Below, piece after piece: positions 20,571 to 33,198 of a stretch of 64,000 bases of DNA. This DNA comes from Melampsora larici-populina 98AG31 (lineage: Eukaryota; Basidiomycota; Pucciniomycetes; Pucciniales; Melampsoraceae): assembly GCF_000204055.1 (NCBI RefSeq), contig NW_006768823.1:330429-394428 (forward strand). Reading direction: 5' to 3'. The number at the start of each line of letters is the position of its first letter. Position 1 is the stretch's first letter. The notes below the pieces were generated by a model. That model worked only from the letters and a program-made list of their open reading frames with translations, was not told where the DNA came from and ran no database searches. A program made the translations under genes and the position numbers.

Positions 20571-21725
20571 TGTACTTTAAATTTGATAACAGAGAAGAAT
20601 ATGAAATTAGAAGTAATCTACCCTCCAATGGGTTTTGGCTGGTACTGGTACGTTGTGTGCTGGTACTGGTAAATGTATAGTTTCGATCTGCGGAATAAGT
20701 TTGCTGAGTGGAAGAGGAAATAAAATAAAATCTTACTAGAAAAAGAAAAATTTGGGGGACATGCACAAGTCAAGCTAAGAAAGTGATGGGTCTTATTCAA
20801 TTCTCAAAAACCTTTGATTTGGATTCGTCCAGGCTTGAGTTATATCGAAGAAACCGTGAGTCAGCGGGAATCCTTCCCGCCCTTATTTTTCAAAGACAGA
20901 AGAATCTAAATGAACTTGAAATGTTTATATTTCCTCGAGATTGCACGTATCACCGACACTTTAGTTCGTTGATGACTGTTAGGTTGAACGCAATTCGTTC
21001 CACGGTATCTGAAGGAGCTTCGCTTCGTCGAAGGCGTGAGCAACGTGTACCTCATGATCGTGTTTTTGGTGTAAACTCGTTTCACCTCACTATCAGCTTC
21101 AACGACACATGGGTAGCTCAGTCAAATGTTACGCCGGAAAGCTGTGCTGTGTTCGCCTGGACGGTAGGACGGTCTAGAACCTCACAAACTCGACGGGCGG
21201 AGATTCACCATACGTCATACGTGATTTTGACGCTCTAACCCCAAGGAAGATTCGTGAAACAAATAACAAAACTGAGTCCTTGAAGGGCTAACAACAAAGT
21301 AAGATCGACGTATTGCTTATAAACTGCTTTCAATACCTGATGATGCCCATGGTAGAGTTTCTCACAAAGGCAGACGAAGCATGTATGATTCTCTGGGACT
21401 TGGCTCTGATCATAAATAACTTGCCTCAATACTTTGCACGAAACCACCTCATCAGAAGAAGAAACTAGTTTGTCTTTCAACATTCCTGCCATACTTGAGT
21501 GATTTCATTGAATGTTTCTCATAGAAACTGGTAACGAAATCTGCAATCAAAATTAGTGAGAGGGAGGCTTTCACAATGACCTGACCACAGTGAGAGGGAG
21601 GCTTTCACAATGACCTGACCACAGCCTGCCAGTCAAATCTAGATAGCTTGAGAAATTGTATAAATATCAAAGCAAATTGTCTTCGCCAAGCCAATCACAT
21701 CCGTTCTCTGACTCAGGGCGTTATC
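20571..21725. other. Intergenic with 34-bp tandem repeat
   Basis: No convincing gene. A 151-codon plus-strand frame (20783-21238) has no recognisable domain and an arginine-rich, random-looking composition. Two exact copies of a 34-bp unit lie at 21557-21590 and 21591-21624. Around 20640-20670 (minus strand) ccagtacca recurs. Confidence 0.5.
21557..21624 (+). repeat. Perfect 34-bp tandem duplication
   Basis: The unit starting tgagagggaggctttcac occurs twice head to tail without mismatch, suggesting a very recent duplication. Confidence 0.9.
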
Positions 21726-22012
21726 AGGACCCCGGAGAGCTCCTATCGAGGCATACGATGTAAAAAAATTTCTTACACTACATACCCTTCATTGGAGTTT
21801 GAATTCATAAAAAGTTGATACATCTCCTCGCTCTTTCCTCAACAAGGCCCAGCCAGAAGCAAGGGACTTGGTCAATTTTGGATTCCATAGCAAGACAAAT
21901 GTGAAGACTTGTTACAAGCTATGAACTTCACAGCAATTCACAGCAAACATAAGGAAATAAAATCTTTTACATCGTGTGCCTCGATAGTAGCTCTCCGGGG
22001 TCCTGCGTTATC
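21718..22012. mobile_element. hAT-type MITE, 279 bp, with 8-bp target duplication
   Basis: The element spans 21726-22004. Its ends read aggaccccggagagct and the complement agctctccggggtcct, with homology continuing about 40 bp inward. It is flanked by gcgttatc on both sides (21718-21725 and 22005-22012). The 8-bp duplication and short TIRs mark a nonautonomous hAT element. It contains no coding sequence and its ends differ from the hAT at 14.7 kb, so another transposase must have moved it. Confidence 0.88.
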
Positions 22013-22347
22013 CCTATGATATTGTTGGGCGGCATCATCTCATTCCCGGACTGCCACCTCTTCATAAGAGTCTGAAGGGGAAGCCCAATAGAAAACCTGC
22101 AACTTGTGAAATGGATCCATAAAGAATTATACAGTAATTTTTCTTCAAAATGACATTGCAAGTCAAGGATCCAGTGGCCAAGGCCCAGCAATCCACACAC
22201 CACACTATGTTCACATGTGCTCATGATATCTCATTATCCTCTTGAGCTCATGCACTCTAATTGATTTTCTTTTAACGGCAATGCAACCCAAAATCTATCA
22301 GACTCTCACACAGGCCAAGTTAAGTGAAGCTGGTGTTCAGGAGTTCC
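22013..22347. other. Short intergenic stretch
   Basis: Downstream flank of the voltage-sensor-like gene; nothing recognised. Confidence 0.5.
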
Positions 22348-23481
22348 TCATTCTTCATCACCAAGATCGGTATCATTCAGGAATGGTACAGAAGCTTGAT
22401 CCAAAGCATTCGTACCTCCTGGATATGGAGATCGAGCTTTGTGGCGAGATGCATGTTGACGTCTGATGGCTTCCTCTTCTTCATCAAGATCAAGATCAAG
22501 AAAATATGAGGCATCTCCCTGATTAGCCGCATTTTCAAGATCGATAGGTTTGATACTACTAAAGATATTTTTACCACTCCTGAAAGGGTAACAGCAAATG
22601 TGGATGATATGAATGACTGTTTTTTTTGAAAATTCAACGGAAAATTCTCAAGTGATAAACAAAACTCACCTCCTTAACATCAATGCAAGCCTGGAAAATT
22701 GAATTCCGTTTCGGATGACGAGCAGAAACGTATCAAAGATTTCCTCCTTCTTGGCTTTACAACCTTGAAAGAAAATCACGACCAGTGTGACCAGACAAAA
22801 CAAAGTGATCGCCAAATCCAGCCAGTTAAACGGCGACTTCCAGAATTGCTGTTGGAGATCAATAAAAGTTGTTACAAAGACATATATGAGAACTCGTGAG
22901 TATCAAAACAAACTTGATTGGAATCGGCGCTATCGAGATCACACACCTTTCCAAAGGCAACCAATCTAATACCAACTTCAAGGATCATAGCTGAATTGAT
23001 GATAATCTCGAGCACGTAAAACGCCAACGTTGGGCACTCTGAGAGAACTGACAAGATCACCGTTGTCAGCTATCCTTCAAGAAACAACCGGTAGCAGTCG
23101 CACAGCAATATTAGTGAAGATCTGATCATTCAACGCGAAAAACTTGACAGTTTCAGTAAACTTACGGATAGGATAGCCATAGACAGGTAGAGATAAATGT
23201 ATCCTTGGCTAAAGACAAATCGATTGGCAATTCCTTGAATGAATTCCTCTCGTGATAGATAATAATGTGAGCGCGAGGGCCTAAATACCCAATGAATCCA
23301 GCGATGATCAGACAGAGGTATCAAGGATGTAGATGTTGACTCCTACTGCAAAGTCTGACATAACTCACGCTGGAGTTGAAGAATGGCTTGTGATATTTGA
23401 TGGTGGGATTGAGCCATCGCCGAGCCTTGGAGAGGAATCAGTGTACTGATTTTGTTCGGATGAAGGTCCTAATGAGTTCAT
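22348..23481 (-). CDS. Voltage-sensor/ion-transport-like membrane protein (5' end uncertain)
   Basis: Well-supported exons on the minus strand are 23342-23166, 23069-22947, 22848-22670 and 22579-22348, all in phase. Residues in order: HYYLSREEFIQGIANRFVFS, then membrane segments around GYIYLYLSMAILSLTTVILS and LAFYVLEIIINSAMILEVGI (an S2-like acidic residue before Arg), FNWLDLAITLFCLVTLVVIF (S3-like Asp), and an S4-like FLLVIRNGIQFSRLALMLRR. The tail is acidic (RSGKNIFSSIKPIDLENA, DLDLDEEEE), ending FLNDTDLGDEE. This pattern is typical of small fungal ion-transport-domain proteins with a voltage-sensor-like fold and no clear pore loop. The N terminus is unresolved: RRWLNPTIKYHKPFFNS (around 23380-23420) looks homologous but is separated from exon 2 by only 26 nt and in a frame with an upstream stop. 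An ATG at 23481 is in another frame. Confidence 0.7.
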
Positions 23482-25249
23482 GTTGATAGATCGATGATAG
23501 ATAGTCGAGCTCTGTAAGGTAGTGGTGGTGGTAGCACTGGGCTGAAAGTGACTTGAGCTTGTACCCTCGAGGGGGTCCGCCAGATGACGGGAGCGTTGCA
23601 AAGTCAGGATGAGTAGATATAAGTAATGCTTCGATCTATCGAGGGTTCAAGAGTTTGACGTCAAGATTTGAAAGCCAGTAATGGCATAGATATCAGATTG
23701 AGAATTGCTGAGTTGATGAGATGTGAGATGATGACGATGACGATGAGGGGAATCAAGAAGGATCGTACAGACCCCGAGAGTCATCGGGTATCAGAGCTGA
23801 CCCGACATAGCTCGGACAGTATCCCAGTTGATTCCAAGTTCCATTGAAACATCATGAGTTCGCTTTGGGTGGTGATCAAACCAACATCATGACACTATTG
23901 ATATATTGGTTAATAAAAGATGGCATCATGGCACCAGAATTTGGATATTTAGGCGTGTTTTTTCCTTGGAACTACAACGCTTTCCGCCTATGTGACTCCA
24001 TGCTGGCAGGCTCAGTGAAAGCTTTTCTTGCTCAACAAGCATTTCTTAAAACCGTGCCCTCATGCTTTCAGCCTGAAGAGGTAGTACCTCATTACTTTCC
24101 CTTGATAGGCGACGGAGTAGTTGGCCTCGCATATTTCTAGGTAGGAAGCTGCTCTAGTATGTAGGCAAAAATTACCTACCTTCAAGTGGTGCATTTCATC
24201 ATGTTGAATTAAGTACGTATGTCCCGCATGGTATCAAATATTCATGATCCGAATAGCAGTACATTGAAGATGGGAAGAGAAGCCTGGAAAACCCAGAAAG
24301 ACGCAGTGCTTTGGGTAACACTACTCTCTCATAATGAGCTGTAGAACTAAATCTCATCAAGGTACCTCATGACCATGAGAGTCATTCAAGTTTACCTAAG
24401 ATGACATAAAATTTTACACAAATTTCTCTCCTATAGTTTAACGGTATGGGAACCAATCGTAAGACGTATACGGTGAGTGAAGAATCAGAATCAGGTTGAA
24501 AAGGTTCGAATGAAATTTTTGTCAGCATTCGATCAATAGACTTGCAAATCTATCTTTACAAGAATGAGAAATCATTTGAACGGTTTTGTTGACCACTCAC
24601 CATGACCGCTGCATAACTTGATATGTATGGCAGCAATGCAAACACAAGCTTCTACTAACACACTCAGTACCCATTTCGTCTCCACTTCAAAAACAAAATA
24701 TGTAAAGAAGCTTAACCAAAAGAAGGTGTACAAGATCGAAAGTTTCTTGTTTTACTTATACAAAATTACAAAAAAGATTCAGGAATGGTTAAAAGGATGA
24801 TGAGATTAGAACTGAATTGAAACTCTTCAATCTTCTGAGAACTAAATCAAGAAGAAAAAAGAAAGAATCACCCAAATGGATTTGAAACTGATGATTTGAA
24901 TTTTGAGAAACTATGTACACTTTGATTTTCTTCACAATCCGTTCTCTATTTCTCACACATCCATCATCCAAGGGAACAAAAATCAAAATTAATCCAAAAA
25001 AGAAAACAGATCAAAGCTTTGAAGTTTTGCATAATTAATCTCATCGGTTCAACTTCATTTACATTATTATTTTATCAGTACTTCATTCGACTCCTTCGCA
25101 TCAAATTGATCATCATTTACTTTCAACTCAAAGCTTCGATTTCATTCGGAAATCAAACATCAACAGTTTGATCGAACTTCAAGATAATCCATTGAATATA
25201 GACCCATCAAGATTCTTAGAGAAAACTAATTCATCATCATCATTAAAAT
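23482..25249. other. Intergenic; tRNA-like debris near 24.43-24.58 kb
   Basis: A 98-codon plus-strand frame at 23844-24140 has no identifiable family. Around 24430-24580 there are fragments resembling tRNA arms (agtttaacggta, aggttcgaatg, agacttgcaaatct), but no cloverleaf closes. The upstream flank of the next gene is AT-rich. Confidence 0.45.
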
Positions 25250-25721
25250 ATGTTATACTCAATCCTTCAAGTCCGAATTTATATTTCATTCTTGATTACC
25301 TTACTCTTCTCTTCAGCATATGGACAAAATGCTGATCAAGTGATCACTTTCACCCGAGGTAGTTCTGTGATTTATTACACATTTACGTGAGTGATCTTTA
25401 CTCTGACTCTTTACCAATTGGATTCAAGATACTAATCTTCTCGAAAACTGTTTTGACCGAATCGAATTTTGAAATCTGTCAAGTTCACCAGCCATGAGTT
25501 ATAATCCGATCCCAACTGGAACCATACCAAACGCATTAGAATATTGGAATAGTGTACATGGTAATAATCCTGATGCAACACCTGGAGCAACTACAAAAGA
25601 TAATGCAAGTAATTCAGATGCTGCAAGTTTTAGGATCGCTAGATTACATGAATTGGCTTGGACAGCTTTCACAGTGATGGTTAGTATCTGTTTAGGAGTC
25701 GCAGCTGTTGTGGTTGTTTAG
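25250..25721 (+). CDS. Small secreted/tail-anchored protein, 124 aa
   Basis: Exons 25250-25386 and 25484-25721 give a 125-codon frame across a 97-nt GT-AG intron. The N terminus MLYSILQVRIYISFLITLLF, then SSAYGQ, is a good signal peptide with likely cleavage after the small-residue stretch. The middle is polar (IPTGTIPNALEYWNSVHGNN, then an Asn/Asp/Thr-rich linker). The C terminus is a single membrane span, AWTAFTVMVSICLGVAAVVV, ending at the stop. It would be a type I protein or a GPI-like precursor, but the hydrophobic tail ends VVVV without a clear omega site. No known family was recognised. Confidence 0.7.
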
Positions 25722-28700
25722 ATGGGTTTCTTTAGGGTTTCTTTGGGGTTTCTTTGTTTATTTTTGACTCGAGTTTCATTTATCATTCTTGAGACTTTCA
25801 TTTCTTTCTTTCTCTCTCTTACATCATCAACATGAAGAACTTAAACATGGAATCTCCTGGAATCTCTTTATCTATCGTATTGACTCAATCATCACTATAG
25901 CATTTATCATCATCTTGTTTATAAACGTTTTCTTAACTCTACATATTAATTTTGAATCATATTATACTTGACTCTTTGTTTAGGCTTTGTCTTTGATTTC
26001 ATTTTTGTTTTCAAATTGAATGTTTATTATTATTATCATCATCATAGAACGTTCTCAAAACTCTTGAATTGACGGATATAGCTAGTTTATCTTTCAGACA
26101 TCACTGTTTCTGTTCCACAAATCTGATTCTGGCAATACATCTTAGTAGGTACACCAATCGGGTTAATGAAAGAATCAGTCACTTCACAAAAGCAGTTTGA
26201 TTGAATTTTAGAATCCTATATCAGTTCAAATTTGATTGATGTGGTTAAGAAATTCGATCAAAGAGATCAAGCTTTGTATTCCGAAATCTTAATTTTTGAA
26301 CTTGTTTACCAAAAAAAGTAAACCATTGGAAGGAAGTCCAAGTAATCTTTTCATGTTATTGACATTTGATCTGATTTCTAATTTGCTGAATATCGATTTC
26401 TATTGACGGTATCTTTTTTGGTGATTCGTTATGGGGAAAAGCTTACTTCATGAATTGACAATGCCCCTGTTGTTCTCTGAAGGGCTGATTCTTATAAATA
26501 GTTATTCTTGGGATCGATTTTTTCCCCTTCATCTTTCATCTCTTCCATCAAGTTTTGTTATCTCAGCTTTTCCTTCTTGAAAACCTTTATAGCTCTATTC
26601 TGGTTTATGTTTTCACAATCATTCCTTGAATTCTTTGGCCACAGTCAACAAATCCTTTGATCTCATCAACCGTTATGTGCACGCTCAGTATGAATTATAG
26701 ATCTTCACCAGTAGTTCGGCAAGATGTACCCTTTTCAGATTCTGGTCAAACTCATTGTCCACATACGTATACCTTCATATCACACATCGTCCAACTCCCT
26801 GGCATGGTCCTTTCCATCTAACGGCCAAAAGTTCGACTTTGTCTATCTCCACCAAACCTTACTCAAAGATCCACACTTGAAACCAAAGGATTGGCCTTTT
26901 ATATGATTCATGTTCTATCGAGATTCGAACCACCAAAGGATATCTTAAGTCTATCTGATGATTAACAAATCCAAGTCATCGGTATCAAAGTCCGACCACA
27001 ATCATCACATCTACGATCGGTCAATTACCGCGCATACATTCTTTGCCGAACAGTCTACGAAATACGGCACTCGTCCCGTGGCGAGTCATAGGAAGATGCA
27101 TATTCATACCGTAGAGGGTCAAGAGCCCTGGTTTCTTATCACCACTGGCCCTCTGGCTTTTCTTTGAGGAGTCTCATCTTCTCTGTTCGTCGAACTCTTC
27201 ATCAACCCTATTTACGTTTTCTCTTCCGACTGTCATCTAAAAGTTCAAATTTCCTTGATTCAATTCCATTCAACTGTCTATCATTTATATACAGCCGTTC
27301 CAAGAAAGGTTGACAACTGTTTTTTGGAGAAAGTTGTCTCCGCAGCGGCTAAAACCAAAGACAAAACTTGATTACAGGCTTATTATTTCCTGTATTCTTC
27401 CAATTAGCGGAGAGACAAGATCAAGTGAGGGATAAAACCCGGGTTTTGCACATTGGCAAGATTTTCAAAAAAATCAATCTTTGTTGGAACAGCTGTATCA
27501 GACCATCGGGATTGATCAAAATCAAGAAAATCTCAAAAAGGGAATCATCAACAACTTTATCGCAATAGATCATTCAATTTCCTTGAAGATTCACGTGATT
27601 TCAATGATCCTTTATGCGTTTAAAAGGCTCGATTCATTCTACAAATTGGCCATACTCCAGTTTCTTTTTGACCACACCTTCTAGACACTTTCAAATTGAG
27701 TAGAAGTTTTCAACACGATTCCTTTGAGTTTTCCGTCCCGTTCCGGAAAAGATGAGGATTAAACCTTACTATTGGTTTCATTTGAATTTGGCTGGTTCTG
27801 ATACAATGTCTGTAATTTTTTTCTTTCTTTCATTGTTAGTAAAAAAAAATCAACATGATCGATGAAAAAAATTAAAGATATTTTATTAGGATTAAAAGAA
27901 TTCAAAAGGAACCAGAATAGGTTTTGAATCTTATCATTTTTTAGGAATGGAGGAATCAATCAACTGTATTTCAACAGTAACTTCTGATTAAGTTACCCCG
28001 ACTGTTACTTTTGAAACGACTCTTCTTGATCCATTTGGGTGCGCACAATTATCAAACCAACCAGAATTTATGACTAGCAAAACATTGAATATGTTCAGAA
28101 GGTGTTGCAAGAAATCAGAAATCGGAACATGATGATTTTATTTGCTGATCCAAAGCATGAATTGATCAAAGTTTTGATGTATCATAGGAATATGATAGCT
28201 TAGACCATCTTGTTTATCAATCAATTTTTTTGGTCTCCAAACTTTCGGATGTTTATGATTTCCTTTTTTGTTTGTTTATTATCTTTGTCTTTCCCTTGAA
28301 GATGAGAGATTCCGTCAGATGTGTAGAGGCAATGAATTTTCAACACTTTCCAAATATGTCATCCCATATTTCTTTCACACCTTTGTTACGGTAATGTGTC
28401 CAAAAGTTGTTATAAGATCAAATCTTTTGGTATAGGACAGACATTCTGATAGTATCGAATCACACACGTTGGAAAAACCCAATCATCAAAAACCTTGTGG
28501 ATATGTGCATGTATCCTATTAATAAGGAAATTTTGATCATCTTCCACTTTGTATCCTGTGCATGTTTTACACTCTTTTGAATCCCAAAACTTCAATTTCA
28601 TCCAATTGAGGCCCTCTACGCTGTTTTGACTGTTTCTCCAAAACCTATATTGCTAAACTCGAATTGAAAAATTAAATGAAATCATCACTTGCCAAAAGAA

Positions 28701-28814
28701 TAAGTAAATCAAATGCAAATCATACTACACATTCAAAAACAGTCTGGTACAAGATCAAAAAAAATCTATAAATCCTAAACCTCTTTCAAGCTAACATTCT
28801 TGTTCCAAACTTAA
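25722..28814. other. Long region without a confident gene
   Basis: The 3' flank of the small secreted gene is pyrimidine-rich. At 26724-27166 two plus-strand frames look less random than the rest (VYLHQTLLKDPHLKPKDWPF; YDRSITAHTFFAEQSTKYG, then GQEPWFLITTGPLAF). They are broken by stops, and no exon structure or family could be fixed, so this could be a decayed gene. The remainder is AT-rich with nothing recognised. Confidence 0.45.
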
Positions 28815-30013
28815 TCAAAGTTTCCAAACCTTTATGCCATCTTTATCAAGTTCTTCAATAGTTGTAGGTTGTCGAGCAGCCGCAAAAGCCGCACGTAAAG
28901 GTGTTACAGTACATAATCCTTTGTTAAGAGCCCAAGCATCACTTCCAACTGGATGATGAGTCGCATTAGGGTCCACAAGTGCACTGATATCAGGTTTGAA
29001 GATAAATTTGGCAGGGTGTTCAGAAGAAACTGTTGTAGGAGCCTCAGAGGATGTTAATTCAGTTGAGGATGCAGAAGCTTCGTCGATTTCTGCAGGTGCG
29101 GCAGGTTTGGCTGTTGAAGAAGGTAAGAATAGTCGACCATAACGAGTGTGGGCTTCAGTGGTCCAAATCACCTGTGGATCGGTCAAGATGGCTGGTACAA
29201 GCTTAAAAGATCCGATTCAAAGTTTCCAAAATCAGTTTTCATCTTTTCAATCACAACCACAAGCACATAGAAAGTGAAATCAGAGTGAATTTCAAGATTA
29301 CCGGAATGTTAACACTATAAAGGTGTACATGATCAGCTTCTTGATCAGGTTGAACAAATCCCGAAACCCAAAGTTGTTTGATAATCTTCACAGCAATCTG
29401 ATTAGCCGCTTCAAGAATCTCATCCGAAACCGGTCTTTGAAAGATTCCATAAGACAAAGCAATAGTTTTATGATTTGATAGAGCAGCATCTAAAGAAGCA
29501 CCAATCGTACCAGAAGAAAGACTAAAGGCACTACTTGTGTTTCGACCATAATTTGGACCTGAGATGATTAAATCGATTTGATTTGGAAATAAATTAAATA
29601 ATGAAATGTTAGAACAACTTGCAGGTGTACCACTTAATAAGATCCATTGATCTTCTTGATGATTTAAATCTTTGATCGGTTGATCTGATCTTCTTGAACT
29701 TTCTGGATCAAAATAACTAAGTGAAATGGTATCTTTGATGATGTAGGCTTTACCGATCCATGATTTTTGGGAATCTGGTAAGACTACTTTTAGTTTTTCT
29801 GGTGATGAACCTAAGAAAGCGGATCGAAGATGACGAGAGAATGAAAGGATGAAAGGGGATTCAGAGCTTGAACAAGGTCCATCATCGTTAGTTACTATAC
29901 CAAAGAAAAGAAAAGAAACAGTGGTGAGTTAGTAAAGTATGATCAGGAGATCGAATGAGGGAAAGAAAATACTAACATAGCACTGTAGGAATGCTAGGCG
30001 ATTGGTTATTCAT
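28815..30013 (-). CDS. SurE-type acid phosphatase/nucleotidase, 338 aa
   Basis: Exons 30013-29977, 29894-29302 and 29201-28815 join in phase. The start MNNQSPSIPTVLLTNDDGP carries the SurE N-terminal TNDDG motif (two metal-binding aspartates), completed only by splicing the first intron. IISGPNYGRN is the second SurE signature, with the conserved Asn. LYSVNIPLVPAI corresponds to the NxNxP region of SurE. An Ala/Ser/Thr-rich insertion (SSTAKPAAPAEIDEASASS) and a C-terminal GLCTVTPL segment follow. SurE proteins dephosphorylate 5' and 3' nucleotides and other small phosphoesters with divalent metal. No targeting signal is visible. A domain fusion such as that of yeast PBY1 is not seen; this is the stand-alone form. 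Confidence 0.9.
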
Positions 30014-32645
30014 GATTTGATGGTGGATGAGGATGTGTATTATGTAGTTTGATTTTGGAAGATGATCGAGATGGAAGTTTTAACCCCTAACCCTTACCAC
30101 TTTTCAACCAACAGTCAATTTCAGACAAGTCGCATTCAGACAAAGCTAATTCACCACTCAGATACCCCATTCTCACATCACCCCAAAATATTGTTATTTA
30201 TGAGCAATCACTTCAGAAAAAATGAGACTGTAAGAGTGATGAAAAGATCCCTGCAGACCCAGGATACTCAAGAGAGACTGTGGGCTGCCTTCTAACCAAT
30301 TATCACAAAGCCTCGGACAGATAGATCACACAATTACTTTTCACAATATCTGAAATATAAAAATCTGCACCAGACTAGCATAAGGACCATCCAATCCTGT
30401 TGTGCTCCGGTTAATCTTGCATTAGGGCAGGTTTGATACTTTTTCAAGTTCAGGCCTGGTATTTCCAATAGGGATTTGGTTGGGTGAATGTGTTGGAGAA
30501 GCTGCTTGGGGATTCATTCCTCAAGCAAGGGATGCGTGTCTTATATATATGTCCATCTCGCCAATGTAAAAATATGGTAATATGAACATGGTACAACATA
30601 GCAATGTCAAAGACATCATGGTGAAAAGGAGAATAGCAGGATTTGATTATACTAGGGTCCAGTTGACAATTTTGATGGTCAAATTGGGGAGGATTCATCA
30701 AAGAAGATAAGAGAAAGATACACTTAAAAAGAACACAATGTAAAGGAAAATCACACTTGAAAGCATAAGACAAAAGAAATAGAGAACAAAAGAAAAGAGA
30801 GTGGTCATGATATCACAGTCTGTGATTGTATTCTTGCTTTTTGTTTTCAAATGTTATCTTTTGTTTCTCTTCACATTAGAGTTAACCAGGATGTGATCTT
30901 GTTATGCTTTGTTAGTGCGCAACTGTGTGTTTCTCACCTTGTGGAAAGGGAAAGAATGCACTTTTCCATATTGCCTGACCACCATCTGCTTTAGATTCTC
31001 ACTTTACAATTTTGTCTGCTCTTAATCATTTTGTTTGGTTTGCATTTGATTATACAATCACAATTCCTTTGTTTGTGTGACCTGCAATGCTTGGTACTGT
31101 ACACTGTAAATAGTATACATTATACCCAAGTGGGAATGGGAAAATAAGTAAGAGTATAGTCTGTCATAAAAGGATCTACATACCACTGTACACCTGAGCC
31201 ATGACATCAACACCAGACCACAGGGTAATTCATACTGTCATATGGCGGGCATGGAATACCATCAGATGGCAAGAATATCTTGGTGGTGCGGAACCGCCGC
31301 CAGATGATCCGTGGCACAGCAGTCAAAAGGCAATATTGCATGGCCGCTATTAGATGGGCCATCTGGCGGCCTACAGAGCGTCTCCAAGACAGGTTTGTAT
31401 GCTGCCAATCATTGAGGAGCTGATCAAGGGAACATCTTTGTTCCCTCCCATAGCCACACCATTCACCCCTTGTGGGTTAAGGCATTGATGTTGAGGAAGA
31501 TGGGGAGGAGCTCCCTGACCAAAAAATGGATTCTAGGAGCTCTCCAGCTGTCAGTATAAAAAATGAATGACTAGAACCACATCTATGGAGGTAAATGTGA
31601 AGTCCGAAGTCTACTTTCACAGCTTTCAATTTTACATTCCTTGAAGAGATTTCCTCTTACTGTCTTCGCCAAAAGACTGGTTGATCTCTCCCCAGACCAA
31701 CCAGCTGGCCCAGCATGAATTCTGACCAAAATTTTAGCTTTTGACCAGAAATCAGCTGGTGATAGTATAGCCATACCATCCAAAATCTGGCCAAACTCTG
31801 AAAGTTTGGCAAGTGTTTGGCAAGATCTTGACATGTCCACTTTTTTTCTGAGATCTCAACAAAATGCTACCTGTGGGGTACATATGTGCAGAAGGCTGAG
31901 TAAACAGGTGGCTATCATGTACAGTCCCCTTCAAGAGATTTATGTAATCCTTCAGTTTCTGCAGAAGTGTGACCAGGGTTTGTCCAAAACCCAACGATTA
32001 TGATTCCTAGGTGTGGGGATTTGTACATCAAGGTCTGCTCAGTTGTCTTTTGAAATGTTAAATTTGAAGGTGAAATTGTCAAACTTTGCCACTGCAGACT
32101 GTTCAAATTTAAAGATGTGTTTTTTGACTTTTCAAATCTTTGAAGCTGACCTTCAAATTTAAAGGTCAAATCCAGAAAATTGAAAAGTCAAATCATTACA
32201 TGCCAGCACTGTATGTGTCAAATTTTTGTAGCTTCCCCTGCCACATCACCTCTATAATTCCCCTTGGACACCTTTCAATTTGTTTGATCCCATTGAAAAC
32301 AAGTTTGTAAAAAATTTCAATCACACTGACCAAACCAAGTGTGTTCTATTCAATCAGAGCTTAAGTATGCTTCTAGTGAATATCAAAGTCCAAAAATGAA
32401 TAGTCTGCTGTGGACAACAAGCTTTGAAGGTCAAAATAACCCTTGCAGCCAAAAAAAAGTCCACTGTGGATGCTCTAGATAAGTGAATCACATATGATAC
32501 ATCTGTAACTTTTTTCACTTCCAGAGCCTAGTAGCTGGAAGCTGTGACAGATACTCAGGCAGTTGTTTTGACGCCATTTGTCAGTAACAGAAAGTATGTT
32601 ACATGAAATTTAGTTGATGAAACTACACCAAACTAGGGCTGTGAC
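30014..32645. other. Intergenic, repeat-like, no gene
   Basis: Open frames are short and unsupported. At 31288-31372 a gccgccagatg / catctggcggc inverted pair lies in a GC-richer patch. The rest is AT-rich. A GC-rich hAT-like end starts near 32637. Confidence 0.45.
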
Positions 32646-32760
32646 CCGGCCCTGAAGCTTCAGGGCCGGCCCCGGGGGTTTGCCCGACCCTGAGTAGACC
32701 CGAGGGCCCTCGAAAAGTGCTCAGGGCCGACCAGGGCACAACCTGAGCTCATTATAGGTG
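32637..32760. repeat. GC-rich hAT-like terminus with 24-nt perfect palindrome
   Basis: Starts ctagggctgtgacccggccc, resembling the GC-rich ends of the other hAT-type elements in the window. The palindrome at 32646-32669 (centre gaag/cttc, outer ccgg) is exact. No partner end was found, so this is probably a truncated element. Confidence 0.5.
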
Positions 32761-32871
32761 CTAAACCCGTCAATAAGGTTATTGTTTTGAATTTTTTTGT
32801 ATGGTTATGTGTTTGAAATGCTTTGTAGGAGCTATATTAGCCTACATCAATATTGAAAAGAGCTATAGCAG

Positions 32872-32875
<4 letters not shown>

Positions 32876-32917
<42 letters not shown>
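32876..32917 (+). repeat. Poly(T), i.e. poly(A) tail of the LINE
   Basis: Forty-two uninterrupted T residues at the 3' boundary of the minus-strand retroelement. An uninterrupted tail of this length usually indicates a fairly recent insertion. Confidence 0.9.
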
Positions 32918-32921
<4 letters not shown>

Positions 32922-33198
32922 TGCATTTGGGCTTTTATTGCATAAAACACTATCTAAACAAGTTAATTCTGGAAGGATTAGTACGCCTCAGAGAAATCGG
33001 CCATCTAATCGGAGCAAGGATTTTGTTGTCACTTGATGTCGAGAGTAGAACTTTTTTTTTTTTTGAGGTATTTAACCCTTTAGAGCAGAAGTTTGAAAAT
33101 TTTTTCGTTTTTCACACCTTTGTGGAAGTACAACCCATGTTGAGTTTGGTGGATAATTTTGCTTGATAGAACAACTTTTTAGCTGTATCTAGGATTGC

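Noticed and set aside
20783..21238. 151-codon open frame on the plus strand
   Set aside because: Arg-rich random composition, no family, no introns in an intron-rich genome, no promoter signs.
24424..24600. Possible organellar tRNA genes (agtttaacggta D-arm-like, agacttgcaaatct anticodon-like, ggttcgaatg T-arm-like)
   Set aside because: No acceptor or T stem pairs and the arms are too far apart; at most mitochondrial-like debris.
32801..33166. Frame with a poly-Phe run
   Set aside because: It is translation of the LINE poly(A) tail on the wrong strand.
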